A DNA stretch of 64,000 nucleotides from Streptomyces sp. NBC_00536 (lineage in GTDB: Bacteria > Actinomycetota > Actinomycetes > Streptomycetales > Streptomycetaceae). Numbering within the stretch: the stretch's first letter is position 1; the number at the start of each line of letters is the position of its first letter. A model generated the notes under the pieces. That model did no database searches. It saw only the letters and a program-made list of their open reading frames with translations, and was not told where the DNA came from. Below, in pieces: positions 8,653-17,281 of the stretch. Location of the stretch: positions 8,600,209 to 8,664,208 of the forward strand of contig NZ_CP107819.1 in the NCBI RefSeq assembly GCF_036346295.1, in the 5' to 3' direction. The position numbers and the translations under genes were made by a program.

Positions 8653-11049
8653 ATGAAGCCGAGGCAGGAGTTGGCGGGCCGGTATCGGCTGGCCGAACGG
8701 CTGGGCCATGGTGGGATGGGTGAGGTGTGGCGGGCGTTCGATCTGGAGCTGCATCGGGATGTCGCGGTGAAGGTACTGCTGACCCAGGTCTCTGAGGATC
8801 AGGCCGAGGAGATGCTGGCCCGGTTCCGCCGCGAGGGCAGAGCTGGCGCCCGGCTCAACCACCCTAGGATCGCGGCCGTTCACGACACCGGCGCCCACGA
8901 AAGCCAACCGTTCTTGGTGCTGGAGTTACTGCCCGGCCCTGATCTGGCCACCCTGCTGGACCGTCATCCCGAGGGGCTGCCGGTCGAGAAGGCGTTGGAG
9001 TACGGCGCGCAGGCCGCTGAGGGCCTGGCCGCCGCGCACGAGGCCGGCGTCGTACACCGCGATGTGAAACCGTCCAATTTGATGCTCACCGGCGACGGCA
9101 TGCTGAAGCTCTGCGACTTCGGGATCGCCCGCCTGCAAGACGCCACCGCCGGCTTGTCCGTCCCCGGCGTCGGCATGGGCACGGTCGCCTACATGCCCCC
9201 CGAGCAACTGCGGGGCGAGCCCGTCACCGGCGCCGCGGATGTCTACGCCCTGGGCGCCACCCTCTTCCAGCTGCTCACCGGCCGGCTGCTGTTCCCCGCC
9301 GACAACCTGCCCGCCGTCATAGCCCACCACATACTCACGCCCCCGGTCCCGGCCAGCAGCCTGCGACCCGCCATCCCCGAAGCCCTCGACACCTACCTCC
9401 TCACCCTCCTGGCCAAAGACCCCTCCGCCAGGCCCCCCGCCCACACCATTGCCACCAGCCTCCGCGCCCTCCCCACCATCCGCCCGAACCGGGCCGCCCT
9501 GCTGCTCGCCGACGCCGAACGCCTGGCCCGCACCATCCTCAATCCGTTCTACCAGGCCGAAGCCCTGACGAAGATCGCCGAGGTGGTGCGGCTGGGTAAT
9601 CCCGCCGGCGCTGAGGTACTGCTGGCCGACGCCCAGCGCCTTGCCCACGCCACGCAGCCGGGCACCGTCGTTTTCACGGAATATGAGCATCTCCGCTCGG
9701 CCCAGCTCAGGGAACTGAAGAGAGTTGCCAAGGTGGTCGGGGCAGGGAATCCCGCGCGCGCCGTGGAGGTCTTTGCCGACGCGGAAGAACTGGCCCGTAC
9801 GCACGCTTACGAGGAGGCCATGACACTGGTGGAGATCGCCAAGGTCGTGACGGTGTGGAATCCCGCCCGGGCCGCGAAATTGCTGGCCGACGCCGAACGT
9901 CTGACCCGCGTCGATGACCCCGAATCCCAAGAATGGGTGCGGGTGCGGGGCCTCATCGCCCCGCTGATGGCCGAGCACGATCCCGCCGCCGCAGAAGACC
10001 TCGCCCGTGCCATCACCGACCCCGCCCACCAGGCCGAAGTGTTGACGCAGATCGCCCGAGTGGTGGCCAAGCACGATCCCGCCGCCGCGGAAGACCTTGT
10101 CCGCAGCATTGATTACCCCACCGATCAGGCCAGAGCGTTGACGCAGATCGCCGAAGTGGTGGCCGAGCATGATCCGGCTGCCGCCCTGCGCCTCGCCCAC
10201 AGCGCCGTACCTGTGGCCCGCAGCATCGACTATCCGCCCGACCAGGCTACCGAGTTGGTGCGCATCGCCCGAGTGGTGGCCAAGCACGATCCCGCCGCCG
10301 CGGAAGACCTTGTCCAGCGCACTGGTCACGCCACCGCCGGAGCGTTGACGCAGATCGCCGAAGTGGTGGCCGAGCATGATCCGGCTGCCGCCCTGCGCCT
10401 CGCCCGCAGCGCCGTACCGATGGCCCGCAGGATCGTCAATCCGCCCCGCCGGGCTCAAGCGTTGACGCGGATCGCCCGAGTGATGGCCGGGCACGATTCC
10501 TCTGCCGCCCTGCGCCTCGCCTTCAGCATCAGCCCACCCGACCGGGACGAAGCGTTGACGCAGATCGCTGAGGTGGTGCTCGCGCGGGACCCGGCCCTGG
10601 CCGAGACGCTGCTCGCCGCGTACGAGTCCTCGCGCCGCCAGGCCGAGGCCATGGTGGAGATCGCCCAGATCGTGGGGGGACAGAACCCGGTCAAAGCCCA
10701 GACGTTGCTCGCCAAGGCCGAACGGGTGGCCCGCCGCATCGATGACCCGCGCTCTCAGGGCGAAGTGCTGGGGCTTGTCGCCGAAGCCCTGGCTGAGCAC
10801 ACCCCCGCCGACGCTGAACGACTCGCCCGCACCATCCCTGCCGGCTCCTACACCCGGCCCAGAGCTCTGGCGGCCGTCGCCAAGACGATGGCCAAGGTGG
10901 ACCCGGCAGCGGCCGAACAGCTGGCCCGCAGTCTCACCGAGCCCCGACAGCCGGAACGGTGGTTGGCCGCTCTCACCTTGACGTACCAGGCCACCGCGCT
11001 GGCGGACATCGCCAACGTCCTCCTGGGCCAACACGCCTCACCGCTCTGA
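8653..11049 (+). CDS. Ser/Thr protein kinase with repetitive alpha-helical C-terminal region
   Basis: The N-terminal ~275 residues are a Hanks-type kinase: glycine loop GHGGMGEVW, VAVKVL with Lys40, catalytic loop HRDVKPSN, DFGIAR, and activation/P+1 segment MPPEQL. The C-terminal ~520 residues have no transmembrane segment. They consist of repeated units built on LTQIAEVVAEHDPAAALRLA and LARTI motifs, predicted as stacked helices (TPR/HEAT-like). The protein is therefore probably cytoplasmic, with a protein-interaction tail. The ATG at 8653 follows GAAGGGTGGGG and is the second Met of the open frame, directly before the conserved YRLAERLG start of the kinase domain. Several repeats are almost identical in DNA. 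No obvious operon partner. Confidence 0.85.
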   Translation: MKPRQELAGRYRLAERLGHGGMGEVWRAFDLELHRDVAVKVLLTQVSEDQAEEMLARFRREGRAGARLNHPRIAAVHDTGAHESQPFLVLELLPGPDLATLLDRHPEGLPVEKALEYGAQAAEGLAAAHEAGVVHRDVKPSNLMLTGDGMLKLCDFGIARLQDATAGLSVPGVGMGTVAYMPPEQLRGEPVTGAADVYALGATLFQLLTGRLLFPADNLPAVIAHHILTPPVPASSLRPAIPEALDTYLLTLLAKDPSARPPAHTIATSLRALPTIRPNRAALLLADAERLARTILNPFYQAEALTKIAEVVRLGNPAGAEVLLADAQRLAHATQPGTVVFTEYEHLRSAQLRELKRVAKVVGAGNPARAVEVFADAEELARTHAYEEAMTLVEIAKVVTVWNPARAAKLLADAERLTRVDDPESQEWVRVRGLIAPLMAEHDPAAAEDLARAITDPAHQAEVLTQIARVVAKHDPAAAEDLVRSIDYPTDQARALTQIAEVVAEHDPAAALRLAHSAVPVARSIDYPPDQATELVRIARVVAKHDPAAAEDLVQRTGHATAGALTQIAEVVAEHDPAAALRLARSAVPMARRIVNPPRRAQALTRIARVMAGHDSSAALRLAFSISPPDRDEALTQIAEVVLARDPALAETLLAAYESSRRQAEAMVEIAQIVGGQNPVKAQTLLAKAERVARRIDDPRSQGEVLGLVAEALAEHTPADAERLARTIPAGSYTRPRALAAVAKTMAKVDPAAAEQLARSLTEPRQPERWLAALTLTYQATALADIANVLLGQHASPL
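9960..10580 (+). repeat. Near-identical in-gene direct repeats
   Basis: Inside the kinase gene, segments of roughly 85 bp starting near 10136 and 10342 (both GCGTTGACGCAGATCGCCGA onward) differ at only a few bases, and segments near 10046 and 10265 (CGCCCGAGTGGTGGCCAAGC onward) are likewise almost the same. The spacing of about 205-220 bp suggests a recent tandem duplication. These repeats could expand or contract in frame. Confidence 0.75.
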
Positions 11050-11232
11050 CCCTGTCGTACGCAGGGCCTCTCGACTGTGAGGAAGGCGCAGCCTCGTCAG
11101 CCGAAACACGGGGCTGCCAAGTGCATCAGCCTTCATGCCAGATCCGCACCCAACTTGATTGGGTGCGGACCCTTCGAGGTGATGCTCGGCTCGGCGTGAC
11201 CTGCAGGTCAGTGCTGGTCTTCGTGCCCGGGT

Positions 11233-11282
11233 TGTGGACGGTCACGTAATTCCCCAGCCTGAGCTTCTTCGTCCTCGAACAC
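11233..11282 (+). repeat. Left 50-bp inverted repeat (IR-L)
   Basis: Pairs with 13421-13470 in inverted orientation, 48 of 50 positions identical by eye. It lies outside the terminator of the enclosed gene. Confidence 0.85.
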
Positions 11283-11419
11283 CTCCCCGTCCGGCCTCCC
11301 GTGCCGGAACACGGCAAGGGCGAAGCCGGAACAGGGAGGCGGCCGGTGCCCAGCACACGACAGTGGCTGGGCGGTGTGCGTACGGCCGGTGTCGCCGGCC
11401 GTCTTGAGCAGAGTGCCCT

Positions 11420-11456
11420 CCCGGCCGGCCCTGATTTCGGGCCGGCCGGGTTTCTT
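11420..11456. terminator. Strong intrinsic terminator
   Basis: CCCGGCCGGCCC at 11420-11431 pairs perfectly with GGGCCGGCCGGG at 11439-11450 (12-bp stem, 7-base loop) and is followed by TTTCTT. It sits just past the stop of the minus-strand beta-propeller gene; the T-tract on the plus strand also suits rightward transcripts from the kinase gene. Confidence 0.8.
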
Positions 11457-11460
11457 CAGG

Positions 11461-13143
11461 TCAGGGGCAGGTGACTAGGACGATGGAGATCGCGGTGCAG
11501 GTGACGCTCGCGCTGTCGTTGGCCGGGTTGGGATCGGTCGGCGAGGAGGTCGTCCGTACACCGGTGACCGTCACGTGGCCCAGGGTCAGCAGGCTCAGCG
11601 GGACGCGGAAGGTCTTGTCGACGCTGGTCCCGTTGGGGATCGCGCCGTAGGTGCAGGTGACCGTGGTGGCGGCGGTGGTGCATCCGGTGGACAGGTTCGT
11701 CGCGGCTGCTCCGGGCGGCAGGGTTGCGGTCAGCGTCGCCGACGTCACCGCGCTGGGGCCGGTGTTGTGGGCGGTCAGTGTGTAGGTGAGGTACGGCAGC
11801 AGGATGCCCAGGTGCGGCTGTGCGGTGAGGTTGACGTCGATATCGGCGGGCGGGTTCACGTAGGTGTACTGGTCGGCGGGGGTGATGGTGCTGGTGCCGC
11901 CGGGGGTGGTGACCCGTACGTCGACGGTTCCGGCCGTGCCGGCCGGCGCGGTGGCGGTGCAGGACGTCGCGGTGCAGCTCACGCCGGTGGCGGGGACGCC
12001 GCCGAAGGTGACGCTGGTGGGTCCGGCCAGGTCGGTGCCGGTGATCGTGACCACGGTGCCGCTGGCCAGGGGCCCGTTGTTCGGGCTCACTGAGGTGATC
12101 TCCGGGGCGGCGATGGTGTGCAGGGACAGGTAGCGGGTGCCGGTCACGCCGGTGGCGGCGGTGGTCACGGCGTTGGTGGTGGTGTCGAGGGCGTAGATGT
12201 TGCCCGCCGTGCCGCTGGGGTTGACCTGGTCGGCGACGTAGGCGGTGGTACCGGTGGAATTGACCTGGACATCGGAGGGGCTGCCGAGGCCGCCCACGAA
12301 CGCTGTGACGGTGCTGGTGGCCGCGTCGATGACCGTGACGCCACCTGTCGTGGCCGCCGTCACGTAGATCTTGCTGCCGTCAGGGGTGATCGCCGGACTG
12401 ACGGCTCCCGTCACGGGAATGGAGGCGGTGACGGTGTTGGTGGCGGTGTCGACCTTGAGCAGCGCGTTGCCGCCGCCGGTCGCGACGTAGACCGCGGTTC
12501 CCGCGGGGTTGATGACCAGCCCGTACGTGGGGGTGGCTACGGGCAGGCTGGAGGCGACCGTGTTGGTGGCCGTGTCGATGGCCACAAGGGCGCCGGGCGA
12601 GAACGTGGTGACGTAGACGGTCGTGCCGGCCGGGTTGACGTCGATGCTCTGGAGGTTGCCCGGCACCGGGACGGTGGCGGTCACCGTGTTGGTCGCGGTG
12701 TCGATGACGTCGACCCTGTGGGCGGAGCTGTCGGCGACGTAGACCCTGCTGCCGGAGGCGTTCACGGTGACCGCGTTGGGGATCCCGGCCAGCGGGATCG
12801 TCGCGGTGACGGTGGCGGTGGCGGTGTCGATGACCGCGACGGTGTTGGCGATCGCGGTCGCGGCGTACGCGACGGTGCCCGCCGGGTTGACCTCGACGTC
12901 CTGGGCGTAGCCGGCGACCGGGACCGAGGCGGTGGTCGCGCCGGTGGTGGTGTCGACCACCGAGACCGCCTTGCCGGCGAAGTTGGTGACGTAGGCGGTG
13001 GTGTGACCCGGCTGGACCGCCTGCGCGGCCGGGGCGGTGACGGCCAGCAGACCGGTCAGGGCCAGGGCACAGGAGCCGATCACCGCGGTGGCCCTGCGGT
13101 GGAGCGCGGTGGAGCGTGGCCGGGCAGGTGCGGTTGATCTCAT
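11461..13143 (-). CDS. Secreted YVTN/YncE-like beta-propeller protein with TIG and DUF11-like domains
   Basis: A 560-residue exported protein. Residues 1-42 are a signal peptide with a basic n-region, a hydrophobic core (AVIGSCALALTGLLAV) and an AQA cleavage region. Residues 45-340 hold about seven YVTN-type repeats (VYVADSS, AYVTNF, VIDTATNTVTATVPV), predicting a seven-bladed propeller. Residues ~345-430 form an IPT/TIG Ig-like domain (ITSVSPNNGPLASGTVVTIT), and residues ~435-550 a DUF11-like repeat (TAHNTGPSAVTSATLTATLP) ending in a Cys-containing tail. It probably acts at the cell surface or outside the cell as a binding or structural protein; no catalytic residues are evident. It is the only gene in the inverted-repeat cassette. 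Confidence 0.85.
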   Translation of the reverse strand: MRSTAPARPRSTALHRRATAVIGSCALALTGLLAVTAPAAQAVQPGHTTAYVTNFAGKAVSVVDTTTGATTASVPVAGYAQDVEVNPAGTVAYAATAIANTVAVIDTATATVTATIPLAGIPNAVTVNASGSRVYVADSSAHRVDVIDTATNTVTATVPVPGNLQSIDVNPAGTTVYVTTFSPGALVAIDTATNTVASSLPVATPTYGLVINPAGTAVYVATGGGNALLKVDTATNTVTASIPVTGAVSPAITPDGSKIYVTAATTGGVTVIDAATSTVTAFVGGLGSPSDVQVNSTGTTAYVADQVNPSGTAGNIYALDTTTNAVTTAATGVTGTRYLSLHTIAAPEITSVSPNNGPLASGTVVTITGTDLAGPTSVTFGGVPATGVSCTATSCTATAPAGTAGTVDVRVTTPGGTSTITPADQYTYVNPPADIDVNLTAQPHLGILLPYLTYTLTAHNTGPSAVTSATLTATLPPGAAATNLSTGCTTAATTVTCTYGAIPNGTSVDKTFRVPLSLLTLGHVTVTGVRTTSSPTDPNPANDSASVTCTAISIVLVTCP

Positions 13144-13723
13144 GCGAGCGTCGTTCCTTCCAGGGAACGCGCCGCCGCGGCCGGGATCCGGACGGATCCC
13201 GCGCCCGTCGGAAAGCGCGGCCTTACCGAACCGGACAGACCTCTTCGCGGGATGCGGCGGTGGGGATCACGCGTCACCGGCACCCGCGCGGAGAGGACCC
13301 TCCGCGTTCACGGTGGCACGGTGCGTACATCGGCCGGGGTTGATCGGATGAACCGGCTTCCTGCGGGCCGAAGTTGGCCGGATCTGCCCGACACGAGGTG
13401 GCGGGGCGACGGCAGGCGGGGTGTTCGAGGACGAAGGAGCTCAGGCTGGGGAATTACGTGACCGCCCACACGGGTTGCTCAGGAATGGTTGGCGCCTCGA
13501 CTGCTTCTCGGTTGAGCTCTTCGAGCGAGACGCTCCAGTTCTCTTCCCATCCGTCCAGATTGTGCGCGCAGTGGACGATGATCAGGCTCGTCATGCCCGG
13601 ACCGCACAGCCGCGGCGGTGGGCACGCAGTGTGCGTGCCTGGCTTGAACAGAAGAGACCCCCGCCTGCTGCTCGTGAGGGCAGCGCACGGGGGCCTGGAG
13701 GCGGCTAGGGAAGGGCGGGTCTG
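13144..13723. other. Intergenic region with IR-R
   Basis: No convincing gene. The first ~275 bp should contain the promoter of the beta-propeller gene, the middle holds the right inverted repeat (13421-13470), and the remainder to 13723 shows only shadow open frames. Confidence 0.5.
13421..13470 (-). repeat. Right 50-bp inverted repeat (IR-R)
   Basis: Inverted copy of 11233-11282 with two mismatches. It lies about 280 bp upstream of the beta-propeller start codon, so the promoter region is inside the cassette. Confidence 0.85.
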
Positions 13724-14203
13724 TCACTCGGCGAAGGCGTGCTCGGCGGTATCCGTCTGGGTGAGGTGCCTGGTGTCGACGGCCAGGAGGGCGGTCTGGA
13801 GCTGGGCCGGGTCGATGAGGTGGTCTTCTTCGTCGTCGTGGGTGCAGCTGAGCCAGGCCGCGGTGAAGGTGCCATACCGGCTGGCCGGGACCAGGAGTTC
13901 GGTTCCCCGGCCGAGGACCCGGACACCCTGGAGAGCGTCCAGTGCGCCGCCGGTGCCGCACGGGATGTAGACGATGAGTTCCTGACGGGCGTGGTCGGCG
14001 ATCACCGTGTACCCGGCGTCGAGCGGGAGGGGGAGGGCGTCGAGGGCTTCGAGACCTCGCTGGAGGGGCGCGATGGCGACGGCGTCCCAGGACCATCCGC
14101 ACGCCGCCCACACACAGCGGCCGGTGCGGAGGCCGTGAAGGACTTCGGGGGCGGGGTTTAGGAGGGCGGCCCATGTCCGGGCACCATTGATGGAGTTGGC
14201 CAT
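13724..14203 (-). CDS. Small prim-pol-like hypothetical protein
   Basis: A 159-residue soluble protein starting MANSINGARTWAALLNPAPE. The layout resembles small actinobacterial proteins annotated as bifunctional primase/polymerase N-terminal domain proteins: a cluster around CVWAACGWSWDAVAIAP, then a central GYTVIADHARQELIVYIPCG strand, GRGTELLVPASRYG, and a final Leu-rich helix. The active-site acidic residues of true prim-pol enzymes are not visible, so polymerase activity is unlikely. It is divergent from the XRE-TPR gene at 14283 with under 80 bp between starts, suggesting shared control. An in-frame Met 18 codons upstream is possible, but it would fill the shared promoter region. Confidence 0.5.
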   Translation of the reverse strand: MANSINGARTWAALLNPAPEVLHGLRTGRCVWAACGWSWDAVAIAPLQRGLEALDALPLPLDAGYTVIADHARQELIVYIPCGTGGALDALQGVRVLGRGTELLVPASRYGTFTAAWLSCTHDDEEDHLIDPAQLQTALLAVDTRHLTQTDTAEHAFAE

Positions 14204-14282
14204 GGACGGACCGTAAGGGGAGTACAACGGTAAGTAGGCACGCAGTGTGCGTGCCATATTCTCGGGCCTGGGAGCCGCGCTC

Positions 14283-15533
14283 ATGGACAGCCGACGCATC
14301 GGAGCAAACATCGCGTGCTGGCGCGGGAGGCGCCGCCTGACCCAGAACGCGTTCGGCGCGCTGATGGGGAAAAGCAAACGATGGGTCCAGGACCTCGAAG
14401 CCGGGTCCCGCCAGGCCGACCCCCGCCTATCCGTCCTGGAAGCCGCCGCCCGCGTCCTCACGATCCCGCTCGCCGTCCTCCTCGCCGACACCCCCGACGA
14501 ACCCGAGGACCAGGCCAACGAGATGGAAGCGATCCGGGCCGTACTTGCCCGCCACGACATCGTCACCGGCACCCCCGACACCAATCCAGCTGACCCGCTC
14601 GACGTGGAGACCCTGCGCCGCGCCGTCCACCATGCCTGGCGCCTCTTCCAGTCGAGCGCCGCGTTCACCAGCCTCGGCGGCCGCATGCCGGGCCTGCTCA
14701 CCGACGCGACCCAGGCCGCCGCCCTCCACCGGGGCGACGACCAGCTCGCTGCCTACCGTGCCCTGTCGATGTCCCTCCAACTGACCGAAGCCCTCGCCAT
14801 CAAGGCGGGAGCCCCCGACGTCGCCGCCCTGGCCGGCCACCGCGCGGTCCTGGCGGCCGAGCGTTCCGGCGACCCCGTCATCCAAGCCAGCGCGGCCCGC
14901 CACCTTGCCGACGCCCTGACCGCCGACGGACAACCCCACGCCGCAGCCGCCTTCGCCCAAACCGCCGCCACCCGCCTCGCCGACGACCTCACCACCCGCG
15001 GCCCGGCCGGACTCTCCACCCTCGGCATGCTCTACCTCAAAGCCGCCATCGCCCAGGCCACCGCCGCCACCCTCACCGACCGCCGCGCACCCGCCGCCGC
15101 CCGCGCAGTGCCCGACCTCCTCGACCAGGCCGACGAACACGCCGCACAGCTCCCGCCCGACGCCGACGGCAACGCTTTGTTCACCGCCTTCAGCAGCACG
15201 AACGTCGCCCTCTACCGTGTCGCCACGCACGTCAGGCTGTACGAGGGCGCCGCCGGAGCCGCCGTCGCCCAGGCCATCACCGCCGACGAACGCGCCGCCC
15301 TGCCCCGCGAACGCCGCGCCCACCTGCTCACAGATCTCGCCCACGCCTACACCCAGGCCGGACAACGCGAGAAGGCCGTCGACACCCTCCTGGACGCGGA
15401 ACGCGAAGCCCCCGAGGAAGTCCTCGGACGCCCCCGCACCCACCAACTCGTCCAAGACCTCCGGCTCCTGGGGACCGGATCCGCCGAGGGGCGCTTGCGC
15501 GCGCTCGCCGAGCGCTGTGGACTACCCGCGTGA
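14283..15533 (+). CDS. XRE-family regulator with TPR C-terminal region
   Basis: A 416-residue regulator. Residues 4-60 hold a helix-turn-helix (RIGANIACWRGRRRLTQNAF, then GKSKRWVQDLEAGSR), and the rest is a long Ala/Leu-rich TPR-like array ending DLAHAYTQAGQREKAVDTLL and the family tail LRALAERCGLPA. The ATG at 14283 is preferred to the upstream Met at 14247 because GGGAG lies about 9 bases before it and the conserved domain starts immediately after. Its stop overlaps the GTG start of the flavoprotein gene by four bases (GTGA), so the two are translationally coupled. The paired arrangement suggests one regulatory or metabolic unit, with the regulator possibly sensing a ligand tied to the flavoprotein. 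Confidence 0.85.
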   Translation: MDSRRIGANIACWRGRRRLTQNAFGALMGKSKRWVQDLEAGSRQADPRLSVLEAAARVLTIPLAVLLADTPDEPEDQANEMEAIRAVLARHDIVTGTPDTNPADPLDVETLRRAVHHAWRLFQSSAAFTSLGGRMPGLLTDATQAAALHRGDDQLAAYRALSMSLQLTEALAIKAGAPDVAALAGHRAVLAAERSGDPVIQASAARHLADALTADGQPHAAAAFAQTAATRLADDLTTRGPAGLSTLGMLYLKAAIAQATAATLTDRRAPAAARAVPDLLDQADEHAAQLPPDADGNALFTAFSSTNVALYRVATHVRLYEGAAGAAVAQAITADERAALPRERRAHLLTDLAHAYTQAGQREKAVDTLLDAEREAPEEVLGRPRTHQLVQDLRLLGTGSAEGRLRALAERCGLPA

Positions 15534-16093
15534 CCCGAACCCTGTATGTCATCTCCTGCGCCGCGCCGCCCGCCCGCCACGTCACCACCGGCATCAAAGC
15601 CGCCCAGGCCCGCGGGTGGGACGTCGCGCTCGTCCTGACCCCCGCCGCCCATCGCTGGTCCGTCGAAGAAGCCGGAGGCGAGGCGGAACTCGACGCCTGG
15701 CGGGAGCTGACCGGACACCCGGTCCGCCACACCTACAAACTGCCCTCCCAGAGCGACGTCCTCCCCGACCCCGATGCTCTCCTCGTCGCCCCCGTCACCC
15801 TGAACACGACCACGAAGTGGGCCGCCGGCCACGCCGACACCCTCGCCCTCGGCCTGATCACCGAAGCCCTCGGCATGCCCGACCGGCCGGTCGTCGCCCT
15901 CCCGTACATCAACGCTGCCCAGGCCCGGCACCCCGCCCTCGCCCCCGCGATCGCCACCCTCCGCGGCGCGGGAGTCCACTACCTCCTCGACGACGGCAAC
16001 GGCCCCGGCTTCCGCCCCCACCAGCCCAAGCACGGCAACGTCGACACCTACCCCTGGGCACTCGCCCTCGACACCCTCGACCAACTGCCCTGA
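15530..16093 (+). CDS. Flavoprotein (HFCD/phosphopantothenoylcysteine decarboxylase-like)
   Basis: A 187-residue protein with the flavoprotein (PF02441-like) layout: N-terminal strand TLYVISCAAPPARHVTTGI (family equivalent of the FMN phosphate loop), VALVLTPAAHRW, a central ALLVAPVTLNTTTKWAAGHAD that matches the conserved A(P)xTxNTxxKxAxGxxD flavin-binding motif, and RPVVALPYINAAQARHPA. It probably binds FMN and carries out or assists a decarboxylation or redox step on an unknown small molecule. It is translationally coupled to the XRE-TPR regulator by a GTGA overlap. Confidence 0.8.
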   Translation: MTRTLYVISCAAPPARHVTTGIKAAQARGWDVALVLTPAAHRWSVEEAGGEAELDAWRELTGHPVRHTYKLPSQSDVLPDPDALLVAPVTLNTTTKWAAGHADTLALGLITEALGMPDRPVVALPYINAAQARHPALAPAIATLRGAGVHYLLDDGNGPGFRPHQPKHGNVDTYPWALALDTLDQLP

Positions 16094-16203
16094 CCGCGAC
16101 ATCACGGAGCGGAAGCCCCGAGCGATCAGCCGCTGATACCCGCTGGTGACAGCGGGCCCTCCGGGCCGTTAGGCAGGTCAACTGCGACAACGAGGTCACG
16201 ACC

Positions 16204-17064
16204 ATGCCCACCAGCATCCTGTGCCGCGCCGACGGGACAGAGGAGACGTACACCTACTTCGATGGTGTCATCCGGGCGGTACACGCCGACGGAACCCGCT
16301 GCCCCCGCAGCGGCAAGGGCCGCCACACCCAGCGTCCGCGCGACCCGCGATGTCCAGGACGCGCGAAATACGTAGCGACCTGCCGCCTCTGCACGTGGGA
16401 GGGCGAGTCTCCTTCGCACGTCAAGCTGCGGGCGGAATCGAAGGCGCATGCCCGGGAATGCGACGACCGGCAGCCCTACATTATGACCGCGGAGGAGTTC
16501 GTAAACCTCCCGCCAGCCGAGCAGGCAGCCCACCGCGCATGGAACGAAATGCGCGACGCGCTGCCGCCCGAGCAGCGACCGCCCGTGCTGACCGTCGCAC
16601 AGCACCGAGAACGCACCATGGCCGCGCCCCTCGCCGCGCCCCCTGCACCCCTGCTCCCGGTGTATACGCCGCCGCTTCCCCGGGCACGGGGCCTGCTCAA
16701 CCAACTGGAACAGGTACCGGACACGACCGATGCGGCAGCCCATTCAGCGGCCGTGGAGGCAGCGCGGGCCGCCGGGCGGGTCTACGTCGGCATCAGCCGA
16801 ACTGACCGTGGCTGGTGCGTATACGCGCAGCCCGACACCGACCCCGGATTCCGACCCCATCTCGCCGTCACGCGGATCCTGGGACAAGCCGTTGCACGGC
16901 TGGTTCGCGAGGGCGACGGGCTCGGGGGAGGAAGCACCACGGCCGCGACGGCCGTGACAGGGGTACCCGACGAGTACCGGGCCCGGATCTACGCCCTGGC
17001 CTTCCAGAACGCTCTGGCCGGAGACCTCGATCGGCTCCTGCGCCTCTGGACGGTTTGGCGCTGA
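16204..17064 (+). CDS. Hypothetical protein with a Cys/His cluster
   Basis: A 286-residue protein that I do not recognise. Residues 33-86 contain RCPRSGKG, RCPG and CRLCTWEGESPSHVK followed by H and C (AHAREC), a spacing that could bind zinc. The middle is Pro/Ala-rich. The C-terminal 100 residues look folded (GRVYVGISRTDRGWCVYAQP) and end YALAFQNALAGDLDRLLRLWTVWR. The start ATG follows a region with weak GAGG-like sequence (AACGAGGTCACGACC). It is 110 bp after the flavoprotein gene and on the same strand, so it may belong to that transcript. Confidence 0.65.
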   Translation: MPTSILCRADGTEETYTYFDGVIRAVHADGTRCPRSGKGRHTQRPRDPRCPGRAKYVATCRLCTWEGESPSHVKLRAESKAHARECDDRQPYIMTAEEFVNLPPAEQAAHRAWNEMRDALPPEQRPPVLTVAQHRERTMAAPLAAPPAPLLPVYTPPLPRARGLLNQLEQVPDTTDAAAHSAAVEAARAAGRVYVGISRTDRGWCVYAQPDTDPGFRPHLAVTRILGQAVARLVREGDGLGGGSTTAATAVTGVPDEYRARIYALAFQNALAGDLDRLLRLWTVWR

Positions 17065-17281
17065 CCGGCGCCCGGCCCTGCCGGGTTCCGCAGCGGTGGG
17101 GTGGCTGACTGCAGGGAGCAGTGCCGATCCGGGGTGCTCGCATGCGCGGTGCCCGCGTCGTCGTATCGAAGCAACCCCTCGGGTGAGGCAGATTCGGCCG
17201 ATTCCCCACAGCCGCCTCGCGGGTGCGAGATCGTCTCTCCAGGGGCGGGATCCCGCTCATGATGTGGTGTGGGAGGTACTG

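Larger units (their letters stand above)
11050..11460. other. Intergenic region with IR-L and terminator
   Basis: No gene seen. Contains the left 50-bp inverted repeat of the 11233-13470 cassette and a strong terminator directly after the beta-propeller gene. The rest shows no recognisable feature. Confidence 0.5.
11233..13470. mobile_element. 2.2-kb cassette bounded by 50-bp inverted repeats
   Basis: Positions 11233-11282 and 13421-13470 form an inverted repeat of 50 bp with only two mismatches; the repeat begins TGTGG and contains GGTCACGTAATTCCCCAGCC. Between them lies a single gene, the secreted YVTN protein, and its terminator. There is no transposase, so this would be a non-autonomous passenger cassette moved in trans, or a segment flanked by two copies of one element end. 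I see no clear flanking target duplication. A related motif (TTCACGTAATTCCTCATCCC) occurs at 26240 inside a broken recombinase gene, supporting the idea that this is a mobile-element end. Confidence 0.55.

Noticed and set aside
8926..11034. A 702-codon open frame antisense to the kinase gene
   Set aside because: Its repeats mirror the kinase repeats, and the translation is His/Gly/Arg-rich; it is a shadow caused by GC bias and repeated sequence.
12118..13137. A 339-codon plus-strand frame in the beta-propeller gene
   Set aside because: Gly/Arg/Asp repeats exactly antisense to YVTN repeats; no start signal or family match.
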